Source: Paenibacillus guangzhouensis
GTDB taxonomy: Bacteria > Bacillota > Bacilli > Paenibacillales > Paenibacillaceae
Length of the DNA: 64,000 bases
Direction: 5' to 3'
Assembly: GCF_009363075.1 (NCBI RefSeq)
Contig: NZ_CP045293.1
Span: 6,495,006-6,559,005 of the forward strand
The notes below the pieces were generated by a model. That model saw only the letters and a list, made by a program, of their open reading frames with translations, did no database searches and was not told where the DNA came from. This document shows, in pieces, positions 33,867 through 42,551 of the stretch. Numbering within the stretch: the first letter of the stretch is position 1; each line of letters begins with the position of its first letter. Made by a program: the position numbers and the translations under genes.

Positions 33867-35531
33867 ATGGAATTCATTCTTACGGTTCATGATATTTTAC
33901 TGCGTCCTCTTTTTCAGAATGCGGTCGTCGTCGCAGGGGAAGGTGGATTAGCCCGCCGCGTACGCTGGGTGCATATTCTAGAAGTATCGAATTTCGACCA
34001 ATTGATCAATGGGGAAGAGTTAATCCTAACGACAGGTATTAGCTTTCATTCCGATCCCTCTTATGCCGTGAGCTACGTGGAGGAGCTGGCGAAGCAGAAT
34101 GCCTCCTGTCTCTGTATTGAACTGGGCCAATTTTTTGATAAACTGCCGGAGGCGATGATTGAGGCGGCGAGCAGACATCAGCTACCGCTAGTTATTTTCC
34201 CGCACGGGGTACGGTTCGTGGATATTACGCAAGATTTGCATTCTATGATTATTAATAGTCATCATCGCATTCTGCAAGAATTAGAGAGTGTGTCTAGAGA
34301 GTTCCATCGATTGACGTTAACATCGCAAGGGATTACGAATGTCCTAAAGTTGTTACATACGAGTACCAAGGCGCAAGTGATCTACGTTCCGACACAGGGG
34401 CAACCCACCTTCAATCCTGCGCTGCCGATCCAGACACAAAAGCGTTATTTGGAAGCGTTATCTAGCCGAATCCCGGAGATCCCGGACCATAAGCCTCATG
34501 TCGTGCCAATGGAGTGGGCGTTCGATAACAAAACGATGATTCTACAATCGGTAGGGGCGCTCGGGAAGACTTGGGCCTATATTGTGATGGTGCTCGACCA
34601 TCCGCCGCAAGAATACGATTATCTGATTCTGGATTCCGCCTCCTTATCGATCTCGCAGGATTTGCTGCGCAAACGGTACATCGAAGAACGGAAATTGTAT
34701 ACCGAGAATTTATGGGTGGACGACCTGCTGCACGTCCGAATCAAGGATGAAGAACAGCTCAAGTCACTGATGGGGACGGATTTCAAAAAGCTGAACGAAG
34801 CGCAGTACCGGGTCTGCCTCATCGAATTCGATCAGCAAGGAGATCAGTCGTTCCACGCGGTGGAGGAGGGGACGGAATCAGTCGGGATTCATCTCTCCAT
34901 GGTACTGCGTTCCATCTTCGAGCAGCATGCCTTCATGCCGTTGATCACGCTGAAGAATAACCGTCTTATTATTGTAGCGATTGATCTTAATCCGAAGCGT
35001 CCATCGAAAATACGATTGCAGCAAGTATTCGATTCGCTGCGTCAGATCCAGCTGGATGAGAAAATCGAGGATATGGACTTACTCATCGGCGTCGGACGTT
35101 CTTATGTGAAATTAATGAATGCTCATCATAGCTATCAAGAGGCCATTCGGGCCATATCGCTCTATCCGTGTTTCAAGAAACCTGTCATGTTCTTCGAGGA
35201 TTTGGGCGTCTTTCAACTGCTATTCCATATCGACAATCGCGAGATGCTGGAGTCCTTCGTTCATAGCTATCTGGGACCGCTTATTGATCATGATCTGACC
35301 AGAGGAAGCGAATTGATTCGTACGCTCAAAGTCTATCTCGACCATGACGGATCGAAGCAGATTGCTGCTCAGAAATTATTCATTGTCAGGCAATCACTCT
35401 ATTATCGCTTGGAGAAGATCGCAGAATTGCTCGGTGCCGACTTTATCGAACCGGAGAACCGAATTGCGCTGCAGGTTGCGCTTCGCGGTTACCAGATGCT
35501 GAATCCCGATCGTTTATTGAATCAAGATTAA
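33867..35531 (+). CDS. PucR family transcriptional regulator
   Basis: A 554-residue regulator. Residues about 1-125 form the PucR N-terminal ligand-sensing domain (TVHDILLRPLFQNAVVVAGEGGLARRVRWVHILEV, GEELILTTGISF). The middle is a GGDEF-like degenerate region, and residues about 480-545 are the PucR-type HTH (LIRTLKVYLDHDGSKQIAAQKLFIVRQSLYYRLEKIAELLGADF). PucR proteins control nitrogen-compound catabolism such as purines, GABA or beta-alanine. It lies directly upstream of the mmsA-aminotransferase-ald operon on the same strand and ends at a terminator at 35536, which makes it the likely activator of that operon. Candidate sites are the repeated 17-bp boxes at 35627 and 35908. Confidence 0.9.
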   Translation: MEFILTVHDILLRPLFQNAVVVAGEGGLARRVRWVHILEVSNFDQLINGEELILTTGISFHSDPSYAVSYVEELAKQNASCLCIELGQFFDKLPEAMIEAASRHQLPLVIFPHGVRFVDITQDLHSMIINSHHRILQELESVSREFHRLTLTSQGITNVLKLLHTSTKAQVIYVPTQGQPTFNPALPIQTQKRYLEALSSRIPEIPDHKPHVVPMEWAFDNKTMILQSVGALGKTWAYIVMVLDHPPQEYDYLILDSASLSISQDLLRKRYIEERKLYTENLWVDDLLHVRIKDEEQLKSLMGTDFKKLNEAQYRVCLIEFDQQGDQSFHAVEEGTESVGIHLSMVLRSIFEQHAFMPLITLKNNRLIIVAIDLNPKRPSKIRLQQVFDSLRQIQLDEKIEDMDLLIGVGRSYVKLMNAHHSYQEAIRAISLYPCFKKPVMFFEDLGVFQLLFHIDNREMLESFVHSYLGPLIDHDLTRGSELIRTLKVYLDHDGSKQIAAQKLFIVRQSLYYRLEKIAELLGADFIEPENRIALQVALRGYQMLNPDRLLNQD

Positions 35532-35535
35532 ACAA

Positions 35536-35575
35536 GAACGCTTACCCAGCTGAATGTAGAAGGGTAGGCGTTTTG
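35536..35575 (+). terminator. Terminator after pucR-type gene
   Basis: ACGCTTACCC pairs with GGGTAGGCGT, followed by TTTT, 5 bases after the stop codon. Confidence 0.85.
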
Positions 35576-35626
35576 TCGTCATGAGATAAATTCGTCATTT
35601 ATGTCAAAAAAATGAAAGATTCTACT

Positions 35627-35643
35627 TAACAATTTGTCTAATG
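35627..35643 (+). promoter_or_regulatory. Upstream copy of duplicated box TAACAnnnTGTCTAATG
   Basis: TAACAATTTGTCTAATG at 35627-35643 matches 14 of 17 positions of TAACATCCTGTCTAATG at 35908-35924; both sit in AT-rich DNA followed by a TTG-like step. The copy lies upstream of an aldehyde dehydrogenase remnant and the other directly upstream of mmsA, so the box may be a regulator site, possibly for the PucR-type protein. Confidence 0.45.
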
Positions 35644-35710
35644 CATTGATCCTAAAAAAATTTATACTTAATTTCGTAGCACATTAGAATGATTGTAATC
35701 GCTTTAAAAC

Positions 35711-35809
35711 GGGATTGATTGTGAGCTCGGCACATACGGCTTTAAGGAGTATCTGGAGACGAAGCAGATTCATGTGGCGTTACAGCCGGCGCCTTCCGGT
35801 TGGTTCTGA
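35711..35809 (+). pseudogene. 3' remnant of an NAD-dependent aldehyde dehydrogenase gene
   Basis: An open stretch of 32 codons ending in TGA at 35807-35809 encodes GIDCELGTYGFKEYLETKQIHVALQ and PAPSGWF. This matches the C-terminus of ALDH-superfamily enzymes (SGIGRELGxYGxxEYxExKQVxxxLxPxPxGWF). A TAA lies two codons upstream and nothing before it resembles ALDH, so only the end of the gene survives. It suggests that an ALDH gene once preceded mmsA in this catabolic cluster. Confidence 0.75.
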
Positions 35810-35907
35810 AGTTAACAGGAAGATTAGCTTGCCCAACGGCATAGGATGATTATAGGCGTATCGCAACATCGTTTTTTCTATAATGGTAGAAAATTTATAT
35901 TTCTTCC

Positions 35908-35924
35908 TAACATCCTGTCTAATG
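35908..35924 (+). promoter_or_regulatory. Downstream copy of duplicated box, upstream of mmsA
   Basis: TAACATCCTGTCTAATG, 64 bases before the mmsA start. A TATAAT at 35879-35884 lies just upstream without a good -35. See the copy at 35627-35643. Confidence 0.45.
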
Positions 35925-35988
35925 TTTTGCACAAGGAAGCTTCTATCTGAACGTAATCTTACATCCTAAATCTTGGGAGGGTACTCAC

Positions 35989-37452
35989 ATGTCTGAAGTG
36001 AAGACGCAAGTCATGACCATAAAGAACTATATCAACGGCGAATGGATCGAATCCGCGAGCGGCCGTTACGATCAGGTGCCGAACCCGGCAACGGGTGAGA
36101 TGATCGCGCAGGTGCCGCATTCGACCCGGGCGGAGTTGGACCAAGCGGCGGAAGCGGCTGCGAATGCGTTCGCGACGTGGAAGAACGTTGCGGTACCGCG
36201 GCGTGCGCGGATTCTGTTTCGCTATCAGCAATTGCTCGTCGAGCATTGGGAGGAGCTTGCGAAGATCGTCACGATGGAGAACGGGAAGAGCTACACGGAA
36301 GCGTATGGCGAAGTGCAGCGCGGGATTGAATGCGTCGAATTCGCAGCGGGTGCGCCGACGCTAATGATGGGCAATCAGCTGCCGGATATCGCGACAGGCG
36401 TAGAATCCGGGATGTACCGTTATCCGATCGGGGTGGTCGGCGGCATTACGCCGTTCAATTTTCCGATGATGGTGCCTTGCTGGATGTTCCCGCTCGCGAT
36501 TGCTTGCGGCAATACGTTCGTGCTGAAGCCTTCGGAGCGTACACCGATCCTCGCGAATCGCCTAGCGGAGCTCTTCGAGCAAGCCGGACTGCCCAAAGGC
36601 GTGCTGAATATCGTACATGGTTCCCATGACGTCGTGAACGGCATTCTGGAGAATGAACGCATCAAGGCCGTGTCCTTCGTCGGCTCCCAGCCTGTCGCGG
36701 AGTACATCTATAGGACGGCTGCCGCGAATGGCAAACGTGTTCAAGCGCTGGCGGGTGCAAAGAACCATTCTATCGTCATGCCTGATGCGGACCTCGACAA
36801 CGCGGTAACGAACATTATTAGCGCGGCATTCGGATCGGCTGGCGAGCGATGTATGGCTTGCGCCGTTGTCGTGGCTGTCGGTGACGTGGCGGATGAGTTG
36901 GTAGACCGCTTGCTGCAGGCAGCGAACGGAATCAAGATTGGGAACGGCATGCAATCTGACGTGTTTCTTGGCCCTGTCATTCGCGAGGAGAACAAAGCGC
37001 GCACGATCAACTATATCGAAATTGGCCAGTCCGAGGGGGCGGTGCTCGTGCGCGACGGTCGATTGGATCAAGCAGTGAACGGCGACGGCTATTTCGTGGG
37101 GCCGACGATCTTCGATGAAGTGAAGCCGGGGATGCGGATCTGGAAGGATGAGATTTTCGCTCCCGTGCTGTCGATTGTCAGGGCGAAGAATCTGGCTGAA
37201 GCGATTGAGATCGCGAACCAATCCGAATTCGCGAACGGGGCATGTCTCTATACGGATAGCGCGAAGGCGATCCGCCAGTTCCGCGAAGACATCGATGCCG
37301 GCATGCTCGGCGTCAACCTAGGCGTTCCGGCACCGATGGCGTTCTTTCCGTTCTCAGGCTACAAGAAGTCGTTCTACGGGGACCTCCATGCGAACGGACG
37401 TGACGGCGTAGAATTTTATACACGTAAAAAAATGCTCACAGCCCGTTACTAA
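35989..37452 (+). CDS. mmsA: CoA-acylating (methyl)malonate-semialdehyde dehydrogenase
   Basis: A 487-residue ALDH-superfamily enzyme of the MmsA/IolA group. It converts methylmalonate semialdehyde to propionyl-CoA, or malonate semialdehyde to acetyl-CoA, using NAD and CoA with loss of CO2. Signatures include [14 protein letters not shown], the substrate/NAD region [25 protein letters not shown], and catalytic Cys288 in GSAGERCMA. The C-terminus [14 protein letters not shown] is typical. It is the first gene of an operon with an aminotransferase (21 bases later) and alanine dehydrogenase, so malonate semialdehyde from beta-alanine is the likely substrate here rather than a valine or inositol intermediate. 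Good ribosome site GGGAGGG before ATG. Confidence 0.9.
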   Translation: MSEVKTQVMTIKNYINGEWIESASGRYDQVPNPATGEMIAQVPHSTRAELDQAAEAAANAFATWKNVAVPRRARILFRYQQLLVEHWEELAKIVTMENGKSYTEAYGEVQRGIECVEFAAGAPTLMMGNQLPDIATGVESGMYRYPIGVVGGITPFNFPMMVPCWMFPLAIACGNTFVLKPSERTPILANRLAELFEQAGLPKGVLNIVHGSHDVVNGILENERIKAVSFVGSQPVAEYIYRTAAANGKRVQALAGAKNHSIVMPDADLDNAVTNIISAAFGSAGERCMACAVVVAVGDVADELVDRLLQAANGIKIGNGMQSDVFLGPVIREENKARTINYIEIGQSEGAVLVRDGRLDQAVNGDGYFVGPTIFDEVKPGMRIWKDEIFAPVLSIVRAKNLAEAIEIANQSEFANGACLYTDSAKAIRQFREDIDAGMLGVNLGVPAPMAFFPFSGYKKSFYGDLHANGRDGVEFYTRKKMLTARY

Positions 37453-37473
37453 TCAGGGGGAGGTGTTGCAGAG

Positions 37474-38826
37474 ATGTCTATCAAACGTGAACCGGTCGAT
37501 ATCCTAGCAAAAGATCGGAAATATCTGTGGCACGCGATGTCTCCCTATAACGAGAACGTTCCGCCCATGGTGGTGACAGCTGGGGAAGGGTCATGGATTA
37601 CGGATTTGAACGGCAATCGTTACTTGGATGCGATGTCGGGTTTATGGTGTGTGAACGTCGGCTACGGCCGGGAGGAGATGGCGAAGGCTGCCTATGATCA
37701 GCTTGTTGCGATGCCTTATTACCCTTTAACGCAAAGTCATATCCCGGCGATTGAGCTGGCAGCGAAGCTGAACGAATGGCTGGAAGGGGAGTATGTTATC
37801 TTCTTCTCGAACAGCGGTTCGGAAGCGAATGAGACGGCATTCAAAATCGTGCGTCAATACCATGAGCAATCCGGATATCCGAATCGCTATAAGTTCATTT
37901 CGCGTTACCGCGCTTACCATGGCAACTCCATGGGCGCGCTCGCGGCGACGGGACAAGCGCAGCGCAAATATAAATACGAGCCGCTCGGCGGAGGATTTGT
38001 CCATGTGCATCCGCCGGATAGCTATCGTCGTCCAGCGGGGATGAGCGTTGAAGCGTTCAACCTGCAATGTGCGCGTGAGATTGAGGACACGATCGTCTGG
38101 GAAGGCGAAGAGACGATTGCGGCGGTGATTATGGAGCCAGCGATTACCGGTGGCGGCGTTATCGTCCCGCATCCAGTCTATATGGAAGAAGTGCAGAAGA
38201 TCTGCCACCGCCATGGGGTGCTGCTTATTATCGATGAGGTGATCTGCGGCTTCGGACGCTCCGGGCGCAAGTTCGGTCATATGAACTACGACGTGAAGCC
38301 GGATATCGTCACGATGGCCAAAGGGTTAACGAGCGGCTATCTGCCATTATCGGCGACAGCTGTGCGCAAAGAAATCTATGAAGCCTTCAAGAGCAAGGCG
38401 GATTATAGTCATCTGCGCCATGTGAACACGTTCGGCGGTACGCCGGCGGCTTGTGCGCTGGCATTGAAGAACCTCGAGATTATGGAACGTGAGCATCTGG
38501 TGGAACGTTCCCGCGTGCTTGGCGAGAAGCTGGAAGCAGGTATGGCAGAGCTTCGTGATCATCCACTTGTGGGCGATACCCGCCGCTTCGGATTCTTGAT
38601 GGGAATCGAGGTCGTGCAGAATCAAGATACGAAGGAGCCGTTGCCGCTGGCTGCAATAGGCAAGATCATCGCCGAATGCAAGGCGAAAGGGCTCATTATC
38701 GGGAAGAATGGCGATACAGTTGCGGGATATAACAACGTGCTCATGTTCTCACCGCCGTTATCTTGCACGGACGAAGACGTAGATTTCATTGTGAACACAT
38801 TTAAGGCGGTTATGAATAATCAATAA
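37474..38826 (+). CDS. Class III aminotransferase, probable beta-alanine:pyruvate aminotransferase
   Basis: A 450-residue PLP enzyme of class III. The PLP lysine is Lys283 in [15 protein letters not shown]; the [11 protein letters not shown] block precedes it and [16 protein letters not shown] forms the phosphate-binding region. Related enzymes transaminate omega-amino acids such as beta-alanine, taurine or GABA with pyruvate. With mmsA upstream and alanine dehydrogenase downstream, a cycle is complete: beta-alanine plus pyruvate gives malonate semialdehyde plus L-alanine, and alanine is recycled. Taurine:pyruvate aminotransferase is the main alternative, but no sulfoacetaldehyde enzyme is present. 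GGGGGAGG precedes the ATG. Confidence 0.88.
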   Translation: MSIKREPVDILAKDRKYLWHAMSPYNENVPPMVVTAGEGSWITDLNGNRYLDAMSGLWCVNVGYGREEMAKAAYDQLVAMPYYPLTQSHIPAIELAAKLNEWLEGEYVIFFSNSGSEANETAFKIVRQYHEQSGYPNRYKFISRYRAYHGNSMGALAATGQAQRKYKYEPLGGGFVHVHPPDSYRRPAGMSVEAFNLQCAREIEDTIVWEGEETIAAVIMEPAITGGGVIVPHPVYMEEVQKICHRHGVLLIIDEVICGFGRSGRKFGHMNYDVKPDIVTMAKGLTSGYLPLSATAVRKEIYEAFKSKADYSHLRHVNTFGGTPAACALALKNLEIMEREHLVERSRVLGEKLEAGMAELRDHPLVGDTRRFGFLMGIEVVQNQDTKEPLPLAAIGKIIAECKAKGLIIGKNGDTVAGYNNVLMFSPPLSCTDEDVDFIVNTFKAVMNNQ

Positions 38827-38839
38827 GGAGCGGACTATT

Positions 38840-39973
38840 ATGTTAATCGGTGTACCAAAAGAGATCAAAAATAATGAGAATCGCGTCGGCATGACGCCAA
38901 GCTCTGTCGTCACGTATATCAATGCTGGGCACGAAGTGCTCGTGGAGACGAATGCGGGGGCGGGGATCGGGTTCACTGATCAAGATTATCTGGCTGCCGG
39001 GGCGCGGATCGTATCGACTGCGAAGGAAGCATGGGCGGCGGAGATGGTCGTGAAGGTGAAGGAGCCGATCCCATCGGAGTATGGTTACTTTCATGAAGGA
39101 CTAATCCTCTATACGTATTTGCACCTTGCGCCGGAACCGGAACTAACGAAAGCGCTCGTGGACAGCAAAGTGACGGCAATTGCCTATGAGACGATCCAAC
39201 TGGATAACGGCAGCTTGCCATTATTGACGCCGATGAGCGAAGTGGCTGGGCGGATGTCTATTCAGATCGGTGCGAGATTCCTCGAGAAGGCGAACGGCGG
39301 CAAAGGCGTATTGTTGAGCGGCGTACCAGGAGTTGCACCAGCGAAGGTAGCGATTGTTGGCGGCGGCATTGTGGGGGCGAACGCGGCGAAAATGGCGATC
39401 GGGCTCGGCGCGGACGTGAGCATCCTGGACATCAGTCCAGATCGTCTTCGTCAGCTGGACGATATGTTCCAAGGCCGCGTGAAGACGATTATGTCGAATC
39501 CGTTTAATATCGCGGAGACGGTTCGGAACGCGGACCTTGTTGTTGGCGCAGTGCTCATCCCAGGCGCACGTGCGCCAAGACTCGTCACGGAGAAAATGGT
39601 GCAGAGCATGAGCCCGGGCTCCGTAATCGTCGATGTTGCGATTGACCAAGGCGGCTCCATCGAGACGATTGATCGCATTACGACGCATGACAACCCGACG
39701 TACGAGAAGCATGGCGTCGTCCACTATGCGGTGGCGAATATGCCGGGCGCAGTGGCGCGCACGTCAACGTTGGCGTTGACGAACGTGACGACGCCGTATG
39801 GCGTGCAGATCGCTAGCAAGGGCTACAAGCAAGCGGCGCTAGACAACAAGGCGCTAGCGAAAGGCATCAACGTCGTGGATGGCCACGTAACGTACAAAGC
39901 TGTCGCAGATGCGCATGGCTATGCGTTTACCGATGTGTACGCGGTGTTGAATCAGACCGCGGTTCACGCGTGA
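38840..39973 (+). CDS. ald: Alanine dehydrogenase
   Basis: A 377-residue NAD-dependent L-alanine dehydrogenase, interconverting alanine and pyruvate plus ammonium. The family start [20 protein letters not shown] is intact, with the substrate-site lysine in MVVKVKEP and histidine in [12 protein letters not shown], and the Rossmann motif [17 protein letters not shown] near residue 170. Length is usual for the family. Thirteen bases separate it from the aminotransferase, with AAGGAG as ribosome site, and a strong terminator ends the operon. It would regenerate pyruvate for the transaminase and release ammonium. The vegetative Ald of Bacillus is usually elsewhere, so this may be a pathway-dedicated copy. 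Confidence 0.94.
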   Translation: MLIGVPKEIKNNENRVGMTPSSVVTYINAGHEVLVETNAGAGIGFTDQDYLAAGARIVSTAKEAWAAEMVVKVKEPIPSEYGYFHEGLILYTYLHLAPEPELTKALVDSKVTAIAYETIQLDNGSLPLLTPMSEVAGRMSIQIGARFLEKANGGKGVLLSGVPGVAPAKVAIVGGGIVGANAAKMAIGLGADVSILDISPDRLRQLDDMFQGRVKTIMSNPFNIAETVRNADLVVGAVLIPGARAPRLVTEKMVQSMSPGSVIVDVAIDQGGSIETIDRITTHDNPTYEKHGVVHYAVANMPGAVARTSTLALTNVTTPYGVQIASKGYKQAALDNKALAKGINVVDGHVTYKAVADAHGYAFTDVYAVLNQTAVHA

Positions 39974-39979
39974 TAGGAG

Positions 39980-40007
39980 AGACGCCCCTGGGAGGGGCGT
40001 CTTTTTT
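39980..40007 (+). terminator. Terminator after ald operon
   Basis: AGACGCCCC / GGGGCGTCT perfect 9-bp stem with TGGGA loop and T6. Confidence 0.95.
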
Positions 40008-40097
40008 GTGATTATTCATCTAGGCATATAGAACTAGGTAAGCTATAATGCTGAGAGATTAATCCAATGATATCCAAAAATGGAGGAGAATCGATCG

Positions 40098-40535
40098 ATG
40101 AAACATCTAAAGTCATTATTGATGGTCTGTCTTACTATCGTGCTAATCCTTTCTTTATCGAACGTAGCGCTCGCGAAGTCATCCAAGTCAACCTTAAAAA
40201 GCTATAAAATTACGTTCGTCAGTGCGAAATTGGTAGAGAACAACCATGTGGGGAACGAATGGAGCACAGGCGCGGAAGTGAATGGTCAAGCGATATCCGT
40301 AGGGAAGAGCAAGACATTGAAACTGAAAGATTCAGATATGATAATACTGACTGCTACAGCCATCGAAGAGGACAAAGTGCCAGATGAAGGGACGGAATCG
40401 GAAGAAGTTGAGGTTAGTTCATTAACGAAGCAGAAGACGACCAGTAAAATCAATGTAATGGTGACTGAGAATCGTGGAAGATACTCTGGTAATACGGCAA
40501 CGTGGACGTTTATGTTTAAAATCGAGAAGTTATAA
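40098..40535 (+). CDS. Secreted protein of unknown function
   Basis: A 145-residue protein with a clear signal peptide (MKHLKSLLMVCLTIVLILSLSNVALA, cleavage after ALA). The mature part is lysine- and threonine-rich, starts KSSKSTLKSYKITFVSAKLVENNHVGNEW and looks beta-rich (alternating VSSLTKQKTTSKINVMVTEN, TATWTFMFKIEKL). I do not recognise the family. GGAGGAG lies 10 bases before ATG 40098; an ATG at 40080 would place that site inside the gene. It stands alone and ends at a terminator immediately before the first 51-bp repeat array. Confidence 0.75.
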   Translation: MKHLKSLLMVCLTIVLILSLSNVALAKSSKSTLKSYKITFVSAKLVENNHVGNEWSTGAEVNGQAISVGKSKTLKLKDSDMIILTATAIEEDKVPDEGTESEEVEVSSLTKQKTTSKINVMVTENRGRYSGNTATWTFMFKIEKL

Positions 40536-40541
40536 ATATTA

Positions 40542-40571
40542 GGGATATCCCGGGTGGGATGTCCCTTTTTT
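40542..40571 (+). terminator. Terminator before repeat array 1
   Basis: GGGATATCCC / GGGATGTCCC stem with one G-U pair, followed by T6. Confidence 0.85.
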
Positions 40572-40591
40572 ATTATAGTACAAGATGAGCA

Positions 40592-41151
40592 AATAACTGC
40601 AAAAAAAGCAGTTATTACGCACAAAGTAGCGCGTACGCTCCAAAATAACTGCCAAAAAGCAGTTATTTTGCTCAAAGAAGCGCCCGCGTCTCAAAATAAC
40701 TGCCAAAAGGCAGTTATTTTGCTCAAAGCGGCGCCCGCGCCCCAAAATAACTGCCAAAAAGCAGTTATTTCGCTCAAAGAAGCGCCCACGCCTCAAAATA
40801 ACTGCCAAAAAGCAGTTATTTCGCTCGCAGCAGCGGCTGCTACCCCAAATAACTGCAAAAAGGCAGTTATTTCGCTCTCAGTAACGCGTGCGCCCTAAAA
40901 TAACTGCCAAAAAGCAGTTATTTCGCTCAAAGAAGCGCCCACGCCTCAAAATAACTGCCCAAAAGCAGTTATTTCGTTCAAAGAAGCGCGTGCGTCTCAA
41001 AATAACTGCCAAAAGGCAGTTATTTTGCTCAAAGCGGCGCCCGCATCTCCAAATAACTGCCAAAAGGCAGTTATTTCGCTCAAAGTAGCGCCCACGCCCC
41101 AAAATAACTGCCAAAAGGCAGTTATTTCGCTCAAAGTAGTGCCCGCGCCCC
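40592..41151. repeat. Tandem array 1: 11 units of a 51-bp palindrome-bearing repeat
   Basis: Units begin at 40592, 40644, 40695, 40746, 40797, 40848, 40899, 40950, 41001, 41052 and 41103: one step of 52 bases, then nine of exactly 51. Each unit starts with AATAACTGC, an A-rich loop of six to eight bases and GCAGTTATT, able to form a 9-bp hairpin, followed by a 27-base segment such as TCGCTCAAAGAAGCGCCC then (A/G)CGCCTCAA. Hairpin halves are almost invariant; the 27-base segment varies mildly. Because 51 is a multiple of three, several reading frames stay open, but no ribosome site or codon pattern supports a gene. It is not a CRISPR, since the intervening segments are similar to each other. 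Confidence 0.93.
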
Positions 41152-41283
41152 ACAAATCTACCCCGATTAGCCGTATGCTTCCCAACAACCTCATCCTATC
41201 AATTTAACTCTCGCCACCCCGCCTCGACGAGTGCTAGAATGCAAATGAGAAGCGAACAATTTTACCAAAATGGGGTGTAGACG

Positions 41284-42213
41284 TTGAACGAGTATACGAC
41301 CGTGCCGCCACTGCGATTTGGGGTGATAGCAGACTTGCATCAAGACATCATGCATGATGGACCCGAGCGATTACAGGCATTTATTGATCGAATGAAGGTG
41401 GCAGATGTTGATTTCATCATCCAGTTAGGGGACTTTTGCTTTCCGATTCCGGAGAACGAAGTGATCCTCCGCATCTGGAACCTATTCGAAGGACCGAAAT
41501 TCCACGTTCTCGGTAATCATGACATGGATCGGAATGACAAATTGGAGATTCAGAACTATCTTGGCATGCCTAACCATTACTATTCCTTCGATGCGGGCAC
41601 GTACCATTTCGTCGTACTCGATGCGAATTATTATAAGCACGAGGACCAATACGTCGATTACAATAACGGCAACTACTATGCGCACGGAGAGCAATTGCCC
41701 TACATCCCCGATGAGCAACTGCAATGGTTGATCGACGATTTATCGCGAACTGACCGACACACCATTATTTTCAGCCATCAAAGTCTCCACAATCCAACTG
41801 ACGGCGTGCGGAATCGAGACGATGTACACGCTGCACTCGTCGCAGCCAATCAGGCCGCAGAGTTCCCCAAAGTCATCGCGTGCTTCAACGGACATAACCA
41901 TATCGATGCAGCCATCACCCGTGATGGGATCCATTACATTGAGGTGAACAGCACGTCCAATCAATGGCTTGGCGAAGGCTATGAATACGATCAATACGAA
42001 GCATCGATCCGAAGCCGAAGACCGGCAATGAAATATGTTGCGATGTATGCAGATCCGCTCTATATGACCGTTACGATCGCACCGAATATGATTCAGATCG
42101 AGGGCATCCAGAGCGAGTTCGTCGGTCCTGCGCCACGGGAGCGCGGGCATGAAGGGATCGTATGTGGTCATGAAATTACGGCGACTATCACTTCGCGACA
42201 TTTGATGTTCTAA
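41284..42213 (+). CDS. Metallophosphoesterase (calcineurin-like)
   Basis: A 309-residue soluble phosphoesterase. The dimetal motifs are in order: GVIADLHQD (D-x-H, near residue 14), IQLGDFCFP (GD, near 46), VLGNHDMD (GNHD, near 76), IIFSHQSLHN (H, near 163) and FNGHNHIDAA (GHxH, near 201). The substrate cannot be assigned; related proteins act on phosphodiesters or nucleotides. The start is probably TTG at 41284 behind GGGGTG; the next in-frame ATG is much farther in and would lose part of the domain. It follows repeat array 1 and is the last gene before the small transcription unit at 42221. Confidence 0.88.
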   Translation: MNEYTTVPPLRFGVIADLHQDIMHDGPERLQAFIDRMKVADVDFIIQLGDFCFPIPENEVILRIWNLFEGPKFHVLGNHDMDRNDKLEIQNYLGMPNHYYSFDAGTYHFVVLDANYYKHEDQYVDYNNGNYYAHGEQLPYIPDEQLQWLIDDLSRTDRHTIIFSHQSLHNPTDGVRNRDDVHAALVAANQAAEFPKVIACFNGHNHIDAAITRDGIHYIEVNSTSNQWLGEGYEYDQYEASIRSRRPAMKYVAMYADPLYMTVTIAPNMIQIEGIQSEFVGPAPRERGHEGIVCGHEITATITSRHLMF

Positions 42214-42220
42214 ATATAGT

Positions 42221-42249
42221 TTGACAAAAATTGGGTAACCACGTATTAT
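42221..42249 (+). promoter_or_regulatory. Near-consensus sigma-A promoter of a small transcription unit
   Basis: TTGACA (42221-42226), 17-base spacer, TATTAT (42244-42249), beginning 8 bases after the phosphoesterase stop codon. It leads into the 44-codon reading frame at 42280 and the terminator at 42483. Confidence 0.8.
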
Positions 42250-42279
42250 TTCACTATCCGTATCATGAAAGGAGGTTCG

Positions 42280-42414
42280 ATGAACATGCTAAAGACAAAT
42301 CCCACGTTGCGACAATTTACGAAGGCGAACGCTCTCTGGCTTCAAGAACGTTTACAATTGCATAGGTATGTCATCGTCCAACCGCGAGTTCATGATCGGG
42401 CTGTTCGGGTGTAA
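42280..42414 (+). CDS. Small protein of 44 residues, unknown function
   Basis: A 45-codon frame including stop, with AAAGGAGG 4 bases before ATG 42280 (a second ATG at 42286 has 10-base spacing). The peptide begins MNMLKTNPTLRQFTKANALW and continues LQERLQLHRYVIVQPRVHDRAVRV; it is basic, has an amphipathic middle and no signal peptide. A near-consensus promoter is 31 bases upstream and an intrinsic terminator 70 bases downstream, so the unit is complete without the neighbouring genes. I do not recognise the sequence. It could be a small cytosolic regulator or the coding part of a dual-function RNA. It lies directly before the RNA-repair genes but has its own terminator. Confidence 0.55.
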   Translation: MNMLKTNPTLRQFTKANALWLQERLQLHRYVIVQPRVHDRAVRV

Positions 42415-42482
42415 CGTCTTGGAAGGATCCGAGTCAGACCACCGACCAATCTAAATGAATCTACATAAGCGAATCTATATTT

Positions 42483-42520
42483 GGCCATGGACGGCGATAA
42501 CTGTCTATGGTCTTTTTATT
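42483..42520 (+). terminator. Terminator of the small transcription unit
   Basis: GGCCATGGAC pairs with GTCTATGGTC through G-U wobbles, followed by TTTTTATTTTT. It ends just before the ribosome site of the RlaP-like gene. Confidence 0.7.
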
Positions 42521-42551
42521 TTTCCTATTATCGATAAGGAGGTGCATTACC

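Noticed and set aside
40554-41207. Open reading frames through array 1 on both strands, with repeated peptide NNCQKAVI or its counterparts
   Set aside because: They stay open because the repeat is 51 bases, a multiple of three, and lacks stops. They have no ribosome sites, overlap in many frames on both strands, and conservation follows the palindrome rather than codons.
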